Of a stretch of DNA of 64,000 nucleotides, positions 55,775-63,495 are shown in pieces. Each line of letters begins with the position of its first letter. The first letter of the stretch is position 1. The notes beneath the pieces were generated by a model. That model was not told the DNA's origin. It did not search any database and saw nothing but the letters and a program-made list of their open reading frames with translations. Source of the DNA: JAICUF01 sp038250675. GTDB lineage: Bacteria > Gemmatimonadota > Gemmatimonadetes > Gemmatimonadales > GWC2-71-9. Location of the stretch: positions 56,495-120,494 of the forward strand of contig JBBSCB010000007.1 in NCBI GenBank assembly GCA_038250675.1, read 5' to 3'. The position numbers and the translations under genes are program-made.

Positions 55775-57148
55775 ATGGATTCCCGCTACGGACGTGCCCG
55801 GTCGCTGCTGGAGCGCCACTACGGCTTCCCGGATTTTCGCCCGGCGCAGGCGCCGGTGGTGCGATCGGTCCTCGCGGGCCACGACGTACTTGCCGTGCTC
55901 CCCACGGGAGGCGGCAAGAGCGTCTGCTTTCAGGTGCCCGCGCTCGCCAGCGACGCCCTCTGCCTGGTCGTCTCCCCCCTCATCTCGCTAATGCAGGATC
56001 AGGTGGGCGGTGCACTCTCACGCGGGATCGCCGCGGCCGCGTTCCACAGCGGCCTGGACGACGCCACCGCCGGCCAGACCATGGCCGCGGCGTCGCGGGG
56101 CGCCCTCCGGCTGCTGTACACGTCGCCGGAGCGCCTCCCGCGGGTTGCCCGGGCGTTGCAGGCCGCCGGGCGTCCCCCGGCGCTCCTCGCGGTCGACGAG
56201 GCGCACTGCATCAGCGAGTGGGGTCATGATTTTCGGCGGGAATTCCGCACCATCGGGGCGGTGCGCGACGCGATGGGCTGGCCGCAGACGGTGGCTCTGA
56301 CCGGCAGCGCCACCCCCGCCGTGCGCAGGGACATCGTCGATGTCCTCGGGCTGGGCCGGACCGCGGGACGGCAGCTCCGCGAGCACGTCGCGTCGTTCGA
56401 TCGAGCTAATCTCTGGTTTGGCGTTGAACGCATCCGGTCCGAGCCGGAACGGGCGGTCGTGCTGCGCCGTCTCCTGACTCGCGGCCAAAGCGCCATCGTC
56501 TACGCGCCCACCAGAAAGAGCGTCGAGGCGATCGCGCTCCTGTTGCGCCAGACGGGACACGCCGCCGCGCCGTATCACGCCGGTCTCGAGCCCGACGATC
56601 GGCACGACATTCTGGACCGCTTCCTGACCGACCACCTCTCCGTGGTGGTCGCCACCTCGGCCTTCGGCATGGGCATCGACAAGCCGGGCGTGCGCGCGGT
56701 GGTGCACTGGGCCATGCCGCCCACGCCCGAGGCGTACTACCAGGAGGCGGGAAGGGCGGGCCGCGACGGCCGCGCGGCGGTCTGCACGCTGCTCGCCCGC
56801 CCGGGCGATGCCGCGCTCCACCGTCGCCAGCTGACCGTCACCTTCCCGGCGCGACGACTGCTCGAGGCGCTCTGGAGCGGCCGTCAGGACCCCTCCCGGG
56901 TCCCGCCCAGCATCCGGGAATCCGCCGAGCGGCTCCGCCAGGAGCTCGGCCCCGGTTGCGGCACAGCCGGCTGGACCCGGGTAGCCCGCCGCCGCCAGGC
57001 GGCCGAGCACCGGATCCGCACCATGGAACGCTATGCGATGCGGCGCCGGTGCCGCCGCCGCCAGCTCCTGGCGTGGTTCGGGGAGGAACTGACCGCCTGC
57101 GCCGGCTGCGATCGCTGCAGCCCGCGCGGGCGTCCCGGCCCGCCCTGA
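55775..57148 (+). CDS. RecQ-family ATP-dependent DNA helicase, short form
   Basis: A 457-residue 3'-5' helicase of superfamily 2. Motifs: FRPAQAPVVRSVL (motif 0), LAVLPTGGGKSVCFQVP (Walker A), VVSPLISLMQDQV, VDEAHCISEWGHDFR (DEAH and aromatic loop), ALTGSATPAVRRDI, YAPTRKSVEAIA, VATSAFGMGIDKPGVRAV and YYQEAGRAGRDGR. A zinc subdomain (YAMRRRCRRRQLLAWFGEE, CAGCDRC) ends the protein; the winged-helix RQC and HRDC domains of E. coli RecQ are missing, so DNA specificity may differ. Start at ATG 55775; a GTG at 55730 could add 15 residues. Confidence 0.92.
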   Translation: MDSRYGRARSLLERHYGFPDFRPAQAPVVRSVLAGHDVLAVLPTGGGKSVCFQVPALASDALCLVVSPLISLMQDQVGGALSRGIAAAAFHSGLDDATAGQTMAAASRGALRLLYTSPERLPRVARALQAAGRPPALLAVDEAHCISEWGHDFRREFRTIGAVRDAMGWPQTVALTGSATPAVRRDIVDVLGLGRTAGRQLREHVASFDRANLWFGVERIRSEPERAVVLRRLLTRGQSAIVYAPTRKSVEAIALLLRQTGHAAAPYHAGLEPDDRHDILDRFLTDHLSVVVATSAFGMGIDKPGVRAVVHWAMPPTPEAYYQEAGRAGRDGRAAVCTLLARPGDAALHRRQLTVTFPARRLLEALWSGRQDPSRVPPSIRESAERLRQELGPGCGTAGWTRVARRRQAAEHRIRTMERYAMRRRCRRRQLLAWFGEELTACAGCDRCSPRGRPGPP

Positions 57149-57166
57149 GACGCCGTCCGCCCCGGT

Positions 57167-57172
57167 TATATT
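57167..57172 (+). promoter_or_regulatory. Possible -10 element of the acyl-CoA dehydrogenase gene
   Basis: TATATT (57167-57172) in an A/T-rich patch 72 bp before the ATG. No good -35 is visible 17 nt upstream. Confidence 0.3.
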
Positions 57173-57243
57173 TTGCCGTCGCCGATCCAGCCGGATCGGC
57201 TCCAGCGCGACTCAGTTTCTTCCCCGACCGGCGGGCGGCTCAT

Positions 57244-58461
57244 ATGGATGACAGTCTCTACTTCTCGGAGCAGCACGGCCAGGTACGGGAGATGGTGCGC
57301 GAGTTCGCCCGCACGGAGGTGGCGCCCGTGGCGCACGAGCTCGACCGCACCTCCACCTTTCCCTGGGACAACGTCCGCCGGATGGGGGAGCTCGGCCTGC
57401 TGGGCGTGCCGTGGTCCGAGGAGCTGGGCGGCGCCGGGCTCGACCAGCTTTCCTACTACATCACGATCCACGAGCTGGCCAAGGTGGACGCCAGTCACGC
57501 GCTCACCATCAGCGCGCATACCAATCTGGGCACCTCACCCATCGTCGAATTCGGCACCCCCGAACAGCGCGACCGCTACGTGCCGCTGCTGGCGTCTGGC
57601 CGGGTCCTCGGCGGCTTTGGCCTGACCGAACCCGGCGCCGGCAGCGATGCGGGGGGCACCGCGTCCACTGCGGTGGACAAGGGCGATCACTACCTGCTCA
57701 ACGGCTCCAAGATCTTCATCACCCACGCGGGCGTGGGCGAGATCTTCTCGGTCACCGCCCGCACCGAGCCGGGTGGCGGCAACAAGGGGATCACCAGCTT
57801 CATCGTCACCAAGGACACGGTGGACCTCGACCGGACCCGGGAGGTGGGGATCGGGCATTCACCGGATCTGGCCAAGACGCCCGGCGTCCGCGCCGGCAAG
57901 AAGGAGGACAAGATGGGCTGGCGCGCGAGCGACACGCGCGAGCTGATCTTCGAGGACGCGATCGTCCCCAAGGAGAACGTCCTCGGCGAGCCGGGCCGGG
58001 GGTTCATCAATTTCCTCAAGACCCTCGACGCCGGCCGGATCGGCATCGCCGCGCTCTCGCTGGGGATCGCCGAGGGAGCGTACGACGAGGCGCTGGCCTA
58101 CGCGGGCACCCGCAAGCAGTTTGGCCGAGCGATCGGCAGCTTCCAGGGCGTCAACTTCCAGTTGGCCGACATGGCGCTCGAGATCGAGGCGGGGACGCAC
58201 CTGCTGTATCACGCCGCGTGGCTCAAGCAGAACGGCAAGCCGTTCAAGAAGGAAGCGGCGATGGCCAAGCTCTTCTGCTCGGAGCTGGCCATGCGCACCA
58301 CGACGAAGGCGGTGCAGATCTTCGGCGGCTATGGCTACACGACCGACTATCCGGTCGAGCGGATGATGCGCGATGCCAAGGTCTGCGAGATCGGCGAGGG
58401 GACGAGCGAGATTCAGCGGATGGTCATTGCCCGGCAGATTCTCGGAGCCGTGGCCGGCTGA
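57244..58461 (+). CDS. Acyl-CoA dehydrogenase
   Basis: FAD enzyme of 405 residues that makes an alpha,beta-double bond in acyl-CoA. Signatures: GGFGLTEPGAGSDAGG (substrate/FAD), KIFITHAGVGEIF, KEDKMGWRASDTRELIFEDA, GRGFINFLKTLDAGRIGIAA, TRKQFGRAIGSFQGVNFQLADMA, QIFGGYGYTTDYPVERMMRDAK and IGEGTSEIQRMVIAR, which contains the catalytic Glu of the short/branched-chain group. The chain-length preference cannot be fixed. It could feed the carboxylase-hydratase branch of the upstream catabolic block, though recQ and a terminator separate them. The ATG at 57244 precedes the family N-terminus. Confidence 0.95.
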   Translation: MDDSLYFSEQHGQVREMVREFARTEVAPVAHELDRTSTFPWDNVRRMGELGLLGVPWSEELGGAGLDQLSYYITIHELAKVDASHALTISAHTNLGTSPIVEFGTPEQRDRYVPLLASGRVLGGFGLTEPGAGSDAGGTASTAVDKGDHYLLNGSKIFITHAGVGEIFSVTARTEPGGGNKGITSFIVTKDTVDLDRTREVGIGHSPDLAKTPGVRAGKKEDKMGWRASDTRELIFEDAIVPKENVLGEPGRGFINFLKTLDAGRIGIAALSLGIAEGAYDEALAYAGTRKQFGRAIGSFQGVNFQLADMALEIEAGTHLLYHAAWLKQNGKPFKKEAAMAKLFCSELAMRTTTKAVQIFGGYGYTTDYPVERMMRDAKVCEIGEGTSEIQRMVIARQILGAVAG

Positions 58462-58462
58462 G

Positions 58463-58491
58463 TTGCCCTAAACCACGTCGTTACATATAAT
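58463..58491 (+). promoter_or_regulatory. Predicted sigma-70 promoter of the RNase G/E gene
   Basis: TTGCCC (58463-58468), exactly 17 nt, then a perfect TATAAT (58486-58491). It begins one base after the acyl-CoA dehydrogenase stop. The resulting 5' leader is about 155 nt and GC-rich, with at least one hairpin (GGCCC/GGGCC near 58530). Strongest promoter match in the window. Confidence 0.7.
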
Positions 58492-58654
58492 TAACCGATC
58501 GACGCGCGCGCCGTTCTCGCTGGACCGTGGCCCTCGGGGCCCGTGGAATTCAGGGCGGGCGGCGCGCGGCAGGATGATCTCTTTCGCCAACTGACCGTGC
58601 CGCTCGGCTCGCTCCGCTCCCCGGAGCAGGCCGGACCGCCGAGGATGCGCCCCA

Positions 58655-60361
58655 TTGAAGCGTGAGATCCTGATCAGCGGCAGCCAGCGCGAGACGCGCG
58701 TCGCCATTCTGGAAGACGATCGGCTGGTCGAAATCCTCTACGACCGTCCCGATCATCGCCGCACCGTCGGCGACATCTATCTCGGCCGCGTCGAAGCGGT
58801 CCTCCCCGGCATTCAGGCGGCATTTGTGGACATCGGGCTCGAAAAGAGCGCGTTTCTGCACGCGTCCGACCTGCTCGAGCCGGACGAGGACGAGGAGCCG
58901 GACGAGGACGAGGACGACGAAGCGGACGTTGAGGCCAGGGCCGGCTCCGAGGAGTCCGCCGACGCTGAGGCGGCCGCGGAGCCCGATGCCGGAGGGGACG
59001 CCGGGGGGCGCTCGGTCTGGCGGCGGGGCGAGCGTCGTCGCCGCGGGCGGAACGGCAGCGCCGCGGCGGAGAAGCCCGAGGCGCGCCAGCGCGAGGTCTC
59101 GCCGCGGCGCCCCGTCCCCAACATCCAGGACATCCTCAAGAAGGGCCAGACGCTCCCGGTGCAGGTGACCAAGGAGCCGATCAGCACCAAGGGCTGCCGG
59201 GTGACGGCGCAGATCTCGCTCGCCGGGCGGTTCCTGGTCTACATGCCGTACGGCTCCAAGGTGGGTGTGAGTCGCAAGATCGACAGCCGCGAGCAGCGCG
59301 CCAAGCTGCGCGAGATGGTGTCCGGCATTCTGCCCAAGGACTCAGGCGGCGTAATCGTGCGGACGGTGGCGGAGGGCGTCACCGAGGACCATTTCCGCCG
59401 TGAGATCGAATCGCTGCTGGCGCTCTGGAAGAAGATCAACCGCAAGAAGACCTTTGTCCGCCGCGCACCGGCGCTGCTCCAGCGGGAGACCAGTCTCACG
59501 CGGGGCATCATCCGGGACCTCTTCAGCGCCAAGGTGGACGCGCTTCACGTCGACTCGAAGGAGCTCCACAACGAGGTCGAGGGCTACCTCCAGCAGGTGG
59601 ACCCCGAGCTGATTAGCCGGGTGCATCTGTATACGGAAGCGACGCCGCTGTTCGACAAGTTCGACATCGAATCGGAAATTCGCGATCTGTTCAAGGCGCG
59701 CTGCGAGTTGCCCACCGGCGGGTCGATCATCATCCAGCCCACCGAGGCACTGGTCTCGGTGGACGTGAACACCGGGCGCTATACCGGCAAGAAGGATCCC
59801 GAGAAGACCATCCTCCGGACCAACCTCGAGGCCGCGCGCGAGATCGCGCGCCAGATCCGGCTGCGGGACATCGGCGGAATCATCGTCTGCGACTTCATCG
59901 ACATGGAGACGCGCTCCAACCGGGACAAGGTGCTGCAGGAGCTGCGCGGTCATCTCGGCCGGGACCGCGCGAGGACCAAGGCCTTTGCCGTGTCGGAGCT
60001 GGGGCTGGTGGAGATGACACGCCAGCGGGTCCGTCCGTCGCTCTGGCATTCGCTCACGCGGGACTGCCCCACCTGCGCCGGCACCGGGAGAGTCTTCACC
60101 CCGGAGGTCGTCGCGCGGCGGCTGGAACGATCACTCAAGCGAGCCGCGCACGAGCATCGCGAGCGGCAGCTCACGGTGCGGCTGCATCCCGAAGTGGCGC
60201 TGTACCTGCTGGAGGAAGAGCCCAAGCTGCTTCAGAATCTTCAGAAGATCACCGGGCTCGACCTGGAGCTGCGTGACGATCCGATGATGCGGCTGGATGA
60301 GTTCCGCCTCATGAGCCGGCCAGCCGGCCGGGACGTGACCGAGCTGTACGCGGTGGCCTGA
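58655..60361 (+). CDS. Ribonuclease G/E family protein
   Basis: A 568-residue endoribonuclease that processes rRNA and mRNA. An S1 domain (VGDIYLGRVEAVLPGIQAAFVDIG) is split by an insertion (about residues 74-150) that runs from strongly acidic (EPDEDEEPDEDEDDEADVE) to strongly basic (WRRGERRRRGRNG), then resumes with ILKKGQTLPVQVTKEP. The catalytic part has Asp370 in VSVDVNTG and Asp413 in IVCDFIDM, and the zinc link CPTCAGTGRV near 470. It is RNase G-like with no long E. coli-type C-terminal scaffold. TTG start at 58655. It precedes rplU-rpmA, a common order. Confidence 0.93.
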   Translation: MKREILISGSQRETRVAILEDDRLVEILYDRPDHRRTVGDIYLGRVEAVLPGIQAAFVDIGLEKSAFLHASDLLEPDEDEEPDEDEDDEADVEARAGSEESADAEAAAEPDAGGDAGGRSVWRRGERRRRGRNGSAAAEKPEARQREVSPRRPVPNIQDILKKGQTLPVQVTKEPISTKGCRVTAQISLAGRFLVYMPYGSKVGVSRKIDSREQRAKLREMVSGILPKDSGGVIVRTVAEGVTEDHFRREIESLLALWKKINRKKTFVRRAPALLQRETSLTRGIIRDLFSAKVDALHVDSKELHNEVEGYLQQVDPELISRVHLYTEATPLFDKFDIESEIRDLFKARCELPTGGSIIIQPTEALVSVDVNTGRYTGKKDPEKTILRTNLEAAREIARQIRLRDIGGIIVCDFIDMETRSNRDKVLQELRGHLGRDRARTKAFAVSELGLVEMTRQRVRPSLWHSLTRDCPTCAGTGRVFTPEVVARRLERSLKRAAHEHRERQLTVRLHPEVALYLLEEEPKLLQNLQKITGLDLELRDDPMMRLDEFRLMSRPAGRDVTELYAVA

Positions 60362-60383
60362 CCGGCGCGGGCCTTGCCTGGGC

Positions 60384-60412
60384 TTGCTCCAAGCTACGCA
60401 GGCGGCTACGTT
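60384..60412 (+). promoter_or_regulatory. Predicted promoter of rplU-rpmA
   Basis: TTGCTC (60384-60389), 17 nt, TACGTT (60407-60412), about 35 nt before the rplU ATG. Consensus match only. Confidence 0.5.
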
Positions 60413-60447
60413 TGTGGGCTAACGTTCACTCACGCCATGGATCGATC

Positions 60448-60762
60448 ATGTACGCAATCTTCCGCGCATTGGGCAAGCAGTTCCGGGCCGAAAAGGGGCA
60501 GACCCTGCGGCTTCCGCTGATGCATGCCGAGCCCGGCGCCAAGGTCGTCTTTGACGAGGTGCTGCTCTCCTCGGATGGCACCACGATCCGCGCGGGTGCG
60601 CCGCTCGTCTCCGGCGCATCGGTCGAGGCCGAGGTCGTCGGCGACGGCAAGGAAAAGAAGATCTACGTGTTCAAGTTCAAGCGGCGCAAGAACTATCGTC
60701 GCAAGACCGGACACCGGCAGAAGTTCACCGAAGTCCGCATTACCGACGTCACGGTCGGGTGA
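60448..60762 (+). CDS. rplU: Ribosomal protein bL21
   Basis: Large-subunit protein of 104 residues that binds domain V of 23S rRNA near bL27. Conserved sequence MYAIFRALGKQFRAEKGQTL, VVFDEVLLSSDG, GAPLVSGASVEAEVV and the basic end KFKRRKNYRRKTGHRQKFTEVRI. The ATG at 60448 lacks an obvious ribosome site. It is followed 7 nt later by rpmA. Confidence 0.97.
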   Translation: MYAIFRALGKQFRAEKGQTLRLPLMHAEPGAKVVFDEVLLSSDGTTIRAGAPLVSGASVEAEVVGDGKEKKIYVFKFKRRKNYRRKTGHRQKFTEVRITDVTVG

Positions 60763-60769
60763 GGAAACC

Positions 60770-61039
60770 ATGGCACACAAGAAGGGCGTCGGCTCCAGCC
60801 GCAACGGCCGCAACAGCAATCCCCAGTTTCTCGGCGTCAAGAAGTTCGGCGGCGAGGTGGTGACCGCGGGCAACATCATCGTGCGGCAGCGGGGCACCAA
60901 GTTCCACGCCGGCAAGAACGTGCGCCGCGCGACGGACGACACGTTGTTTGCGCTGGTGGACGGCGTCGTCACGTTCGAGCACAAGGACAAGCTCCGCAAG
61001 AAGGTATCGGTTTATCCGGTGGTCGAGACGGCCGGCTGA
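60770..61039 (+). CDS. rpmA: Ribosomal protein bL27
   Basis: Protein of 89 residues that reaches the peptidyl-transferase centre through its N-terminal tail. Sequence begins MAHKKGVGSSRNGRNSNPQF, so it has the direct AHKK start without the cleaved leader seen in Firmicutes, and continues GGEVVTAGNIIVRQRGTKFH and TLFALVDGVVTFEHK. A GAGGAAA ribosome site precedes it. obg, the usual next gene, is absent; a terminator follows instead. Confidence 0.97.
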   Translation: MAHKKGVGSSRNGRNSNPQFLGVKKFGGEVVTAGNIIVRQRGTKFHAGKNVRRATDDTLFALVDGVVTFEHKDKLRKKVSVYPVVETAG

Positions 61040-61061
61040 CACGCCGCGTGATCGCTGGACC

Positions 61062-61093
61062 AGGGCGCCGGAGACTGTCTCCGGCGCCCTTTG
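61062..61093 (+). terminator. Intrinsic terminator of rplU-rpmA
   Basis: A 13-bp perfect stem (61062-61074 with 61078-61090), three-base loop, then TTTGTC. It lies 23 nt after the rpmA stop. Confidence 0.8.
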
Positions 61094-61215
61094 TCGTATC
61101 GAGCGGCGTTGACCGCCACGAGCGCTCGACTGAGATTGCAGGGTGAAACGTTCGGGCCCGCCCAATCGTCGTGCGGAGGCCGGCCCGTTTTTCCTCTTTG
61201 ATCCGGAGTGTCATC

Positions 61216-61593
61216 ATGGCATCGCTTTTCGACCGCCTGAACCACGAGCTCGAAGCACTGGGCAAGCGGGCGCAATCGGCCCTCGACGAGGGCAAATCGC
61301 AGATCGAACTGATGCGCGTCCGGCGCGCTCGCGACCACGCGGCGCTCGAGTTGGGGCTGATGTTCCATCGACAGGAGCGCGGGAAGGAAATCGACGCGGC
61401 CCGAATGGACGTGTTGCTGTGGAAGCTGGATGATCTGGCGGCGGAGCTCGAGTCCGTGGAGCGCGACGTGAACACCGCAGGGGGAGCCACCGCGGGAGCG
61501 GATTCGGGTACCGGGGCCGAGCCGGCTGAGCCGCCTCCCGCCGAACCGGTCACGACCGCGGCGGCCGCCACGGAAGCCGTCGCGCCCGAGTAG
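61216..61593 (+). CDS. Small helical protein with Ala/Pro-rich tail, unknown function
   Basis: A 125-residue cytoplasmic protein. Residues 1-85 are predicted as long amphipathic helices, probably a coiled coil (FDRLNHELEALGKRAQSAL, then SQIELMRVRRARDHAALELG and MDVLLWKLDDLAAELESVE). From about residue 88 the tail is low-complexity Gly, Ala, Pro, Glu and Thr. A GGAG ribosome site stands 8 nt before the ATG. I do not recognise the family. Overall pattern resembles small phasin-like or septum-associated coiled coils, but that is no more than a resemblance. Confidence 0.7.
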   Translation: MASLFDRLNHELEALGKRAQSALDEGKSQIELMRVRRARDHAALELGLMFHRQERGKEIDAARMDVLLWKLDDLAAELESVERDVNTAGGATAGADSGTGAEPAEPPPAEPVTTAAAATEAVAPE

Positions 61594-61607
61594 GCGCGGC
61601 GGCCGGC

Positions 61608-62291
61608 TCAGCCGCCGGGGCCGAGCGCCGTGCGCGCACGATCGGGAAAGTTGGTGCAGATCGCATCCACACCCAGTCGTGCTAGGCGGTCGATCTCGCG
61701 CGCCGCGTCCACCGTCCACGCGACGATTTCGTGGCCGGCGGAATGCACCTGCTCCACGAGGGACGCATCGATCATCCGCCATTCCTGCCAGAGCACCCGC
61801 GCGCGCGCGGCCGCGAGCACTCCAGACGGATCCATGACGCGGGCCGCCAGCAATGCGCCGAGCCTGAGGTCCGGTCGGGCGCGGCCGAGGCGCTCGACGA
61901 TGCGGTGCTCGAAGCTGTGTACCCCGCAGGCACGCGGTGCGGGCGCGCCGTCCACGGCTGCGAGGAGGGCCGCGTCGAAGGCCGGATCGAGCGCTTTCAC
62001 CTCAATCCAGACCACCCGATCTCCCATGATCTCAAGGACGTCGGTGAGCAGCGGCAGCGGTTCGCCGTTGGGCAGGCGGGCCGGGGCGAGCTGTTCCAGC
62101 GTGAGGCGGGCAATCGGGCCCCAGCCGGGCACCTCGGGGTCGTGGTGGACCACGAGGGCGCCATCCCGGGTGGCGTGAACGTCCAGCTCCACGCCATCCG
62201 CCTCCAATTGCACCGCGCGCCGGAAGGCCGCGCGAGAATTCTCCAGCTGGTGCCCCGATGCGCCTCGATGGGCGAGGATCTGCGGCCTCAT
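61608..62291 (-). CDS. Glycerophosphodiester phosphodiesterase
   Basis: Hydrolyses glycerophosphodiesters to glycerol-3-phosphate and an alcohol. Of 227 residues, the GDPD signatures are ILAHRGASGHQLENSRAAF, ADGVELDVHATRDGALVVHHD (metal and catalytic residues), VVWIEVKA, and the C-terminal VAWTVDAAREIDRLARLGVDAICTNFPD. No signal peptide, so it is cytoplasmic. The ATG at 62291 gives the exact family start; longer frames upstream are not credible. It is convergent with the preceding small gene (14 bp apart) and divergent from the ECF sigma gene. Confidence 0.94.
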   Translation of the reverse strand: MRPQILAHRGASGHQLENSRAAFRRAVQLEADGVELDVHATRDGALVVHHDPEVPGWGPIARLTLEQLAPARLPNGEPLPLLTDVLEIMGDRVVWIEVKALDPAFDAALLAAVDGAPAPRACGVHSFEHRIVERLGRARPDLRLGALLAARVMDPSGVLAAARARVLWQEWRMIDASLVEQVHSAGHEIVAWTVDAAREIDRLARLGVDAICTNFPDRARTALGPGG

Positions 62292-62374
62292 GGTTGGCTC
62301 CCAGCAGGTGAATGCGGCATCGGGCTGTTGCCACGGAACATAGCCGGGAAGCGGGACGGCGCGACGGCGATTAA

Positions 62375-62393
62375 CGCCGCCGCCGCCGCCGCG
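62375..62393. repeat. (GCC)n trinucleotide run before the ECF sigma gene
   Basis: About six uninterrupted GCC units in the leader, ending some 15 nt before the sigma factor ATG. Such a tract could change length by slippage. In a genome this GC-rich it may have no role. Confidence 0.5.
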
Positions 62394-62407
62394 TCTACCG
62401 GGGTCGA

Positions 62408-62956
62408 ATGAGCGCGATGACCGAGAGCGGGCAAGGAACGGATGCTTCCCTGATCGGCGCGTATCGCGCGGGTGACCAGCGCGCGGCCGCCGCCCTGGTG
62501 GCGCGGCACGGCCCGCCGCTCGGCCGCTACCTCTACAGCTCGGGCGCCGGACCGAGTGACATCGACGACTTTGTGCAGGAGACGTTCTTCCGGGCCTTCC
62601 GCAGTCTCGAACGCTGGCGCGGCGAAGCGTCATTCCGTAACTGGCTCTACACCATCGCCGGAAACCTGCTGAAGGATGACTACCGCCGCCGCAAGGGACG
62701 CATCATGCTCTCCATCGAGGACCGGGATCTCACCGATCGCGCCGACCCGGCGGGGGAACTCGATGCGGCGGAGGCGGACGGCCGGATCCGCGCCGGTCTC
62801 TCGACGCTGCCCCGGCTTCAACGTGAGGTGTTTCTGATGCGGGTGCACGAAGGCAGCGAGTACGCTGACATCGCGGCTGCGCTCGGCACGACCGCCGGCG
62901 CGGCGCGGGTGCACTACCATCACGCGGTACGGCGCCTGAAGGAGCTGGTCCAATGA
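62408..62956 (+). CDS. ECF-type RNA polymerase sigma factor
   Basis: A 182-residue alternative sigma factor with regions 2 and 4 only. Region 2 is LVARHGPPLGRYLYSSG then DIDDFVQETFFRAFRSLERWRGEASFRNWLYTIAGNLLKDDYRR; region 4 is LPRLQREVFLMRVHEGSEYADIAAALGTTAGAARVHYHHAVRRLKEL. The partner anti-sigma gene overlaps its stop by 4 nt. No clear GGAAC-type ECF promoter at the usual spacing was found upstream, so autoregulation is not evident. Confidence 0.95.
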   Translation: MSAMTESGQGTDASLIGAYRAGDQRAAAALVARHGPPLGRYLYSSGAGPSDIDDFVQETFFRAFRSLERWRGEASFRNWLYTIAGNLLKDDYRRRKGRIMLSIEDRDLTDRADPAGELDAAEADGRIRAGLSTLPRLQREVFLMRVHEGSEYADIAAALGTTAGAARVHYHHAVRRLKELVQ

Positions 62957-63495
62957 CGGAATGCACACTGCTCTCGGATCGCATGCCTGCCATCCTGGCC
63001 GGCGACGACTGGACCGAGGAGGAGCGCGGGCACCTCGCCCGCTGCGCCGATTGTGGCGCCGAGTGGGCGCTGGTCAACGACGCCCGGAAACTGGGCAGCG
63101 ACCTGGGATACGCCCCGGACGCCGTGGCCATGGCCGCGGCGCTCAGTGCGCAGCTGCGTGACGCGCGCGGCGAGCGCCGCTCCGTGCGGCGGTGGATCGT
63201 GGGTTCGGCGCTGGCCGCGGCTGCGTCCATCATGCTGGCGGTGGCGACGGGAACGTTCCGCCCCGGCGCCGCAACCGGGACGCAAAGCGCGAGCGGCGCA
63301 ACGTCCGCCGCCGGGCTCGGGGTCGAATCGGGGTTCGTGCCCTCCGAGCTCGACTCGCTGAGCGTCGGCGAGCTCCGGGAGGTGCTGGATGCATTTGATG
63401 AACCGCTGTCCGGGCGGAGCACGGTCGGTGCTCCGGGACTGGGTGATCTCACCGACCAGGAACTCGAGCGCGTGCTTCGCGCGGGAGAAGTCTGA
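62953..63495 (+). CDS. Zinc-type anti-sigma factor, single-pass membrane
   Basis: A 180-residue protein. The N-terminus has the ZAS motif H-x3-C-x2-C (GHLARCADCG) that clamps ECF sigma factors. One membrane helix (about residues 80-98, VGSALAAAASIMLAVATG) follows, then an extracytoplasmic part with VPSELDSLSVGELREVLDAFDE and LGDLTDQELERVL. It should hold the sigma factor inactive until an envelope signal. ATG overlaps the sigma stop, and its own stop overlaps the next ATG. Confidence 0.9.
   Translation: MTECTLLSDRMPAILAGDDWTEEERGHLARCADCGAEWALVNDARKLGSDLGYAPDAVAMAAALSAQLRDARGERRSVRRWIVGSALAAAASIMLAVATGTFRPGAATGTQSASGATSAAGLGVESGFVPSELDSLSVGELREVLDAFDEPLSGRSTVGAPGLGDLTDQELERVLRAGEV

Noticed and set aside
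60384..60418. Bacteroidetes-type promoter (TTG-N20-TACGTTTG) before rplU
   Set aside because: The -7 match is exact, but the rng, truA, trpD and lexA regions fit ordinary sigma-70 elements, and the same bases also fit a 17-nt-spaced sigma-70 promoter.
61597..61617. Hairpin CGGCGG/CCGCCG between the convergent small gene and the phosphodiesterase gene
   Set aside because: No T-tract on either side and only six base pairs; not called a terminator.
62292..62407. ECF-type autoregulated promoter (GGAAC at 62338)
   Set aside because: No CGTC/TCT-like -10 at 16-17 nt; the GTCTA at 62393 is far too distant.
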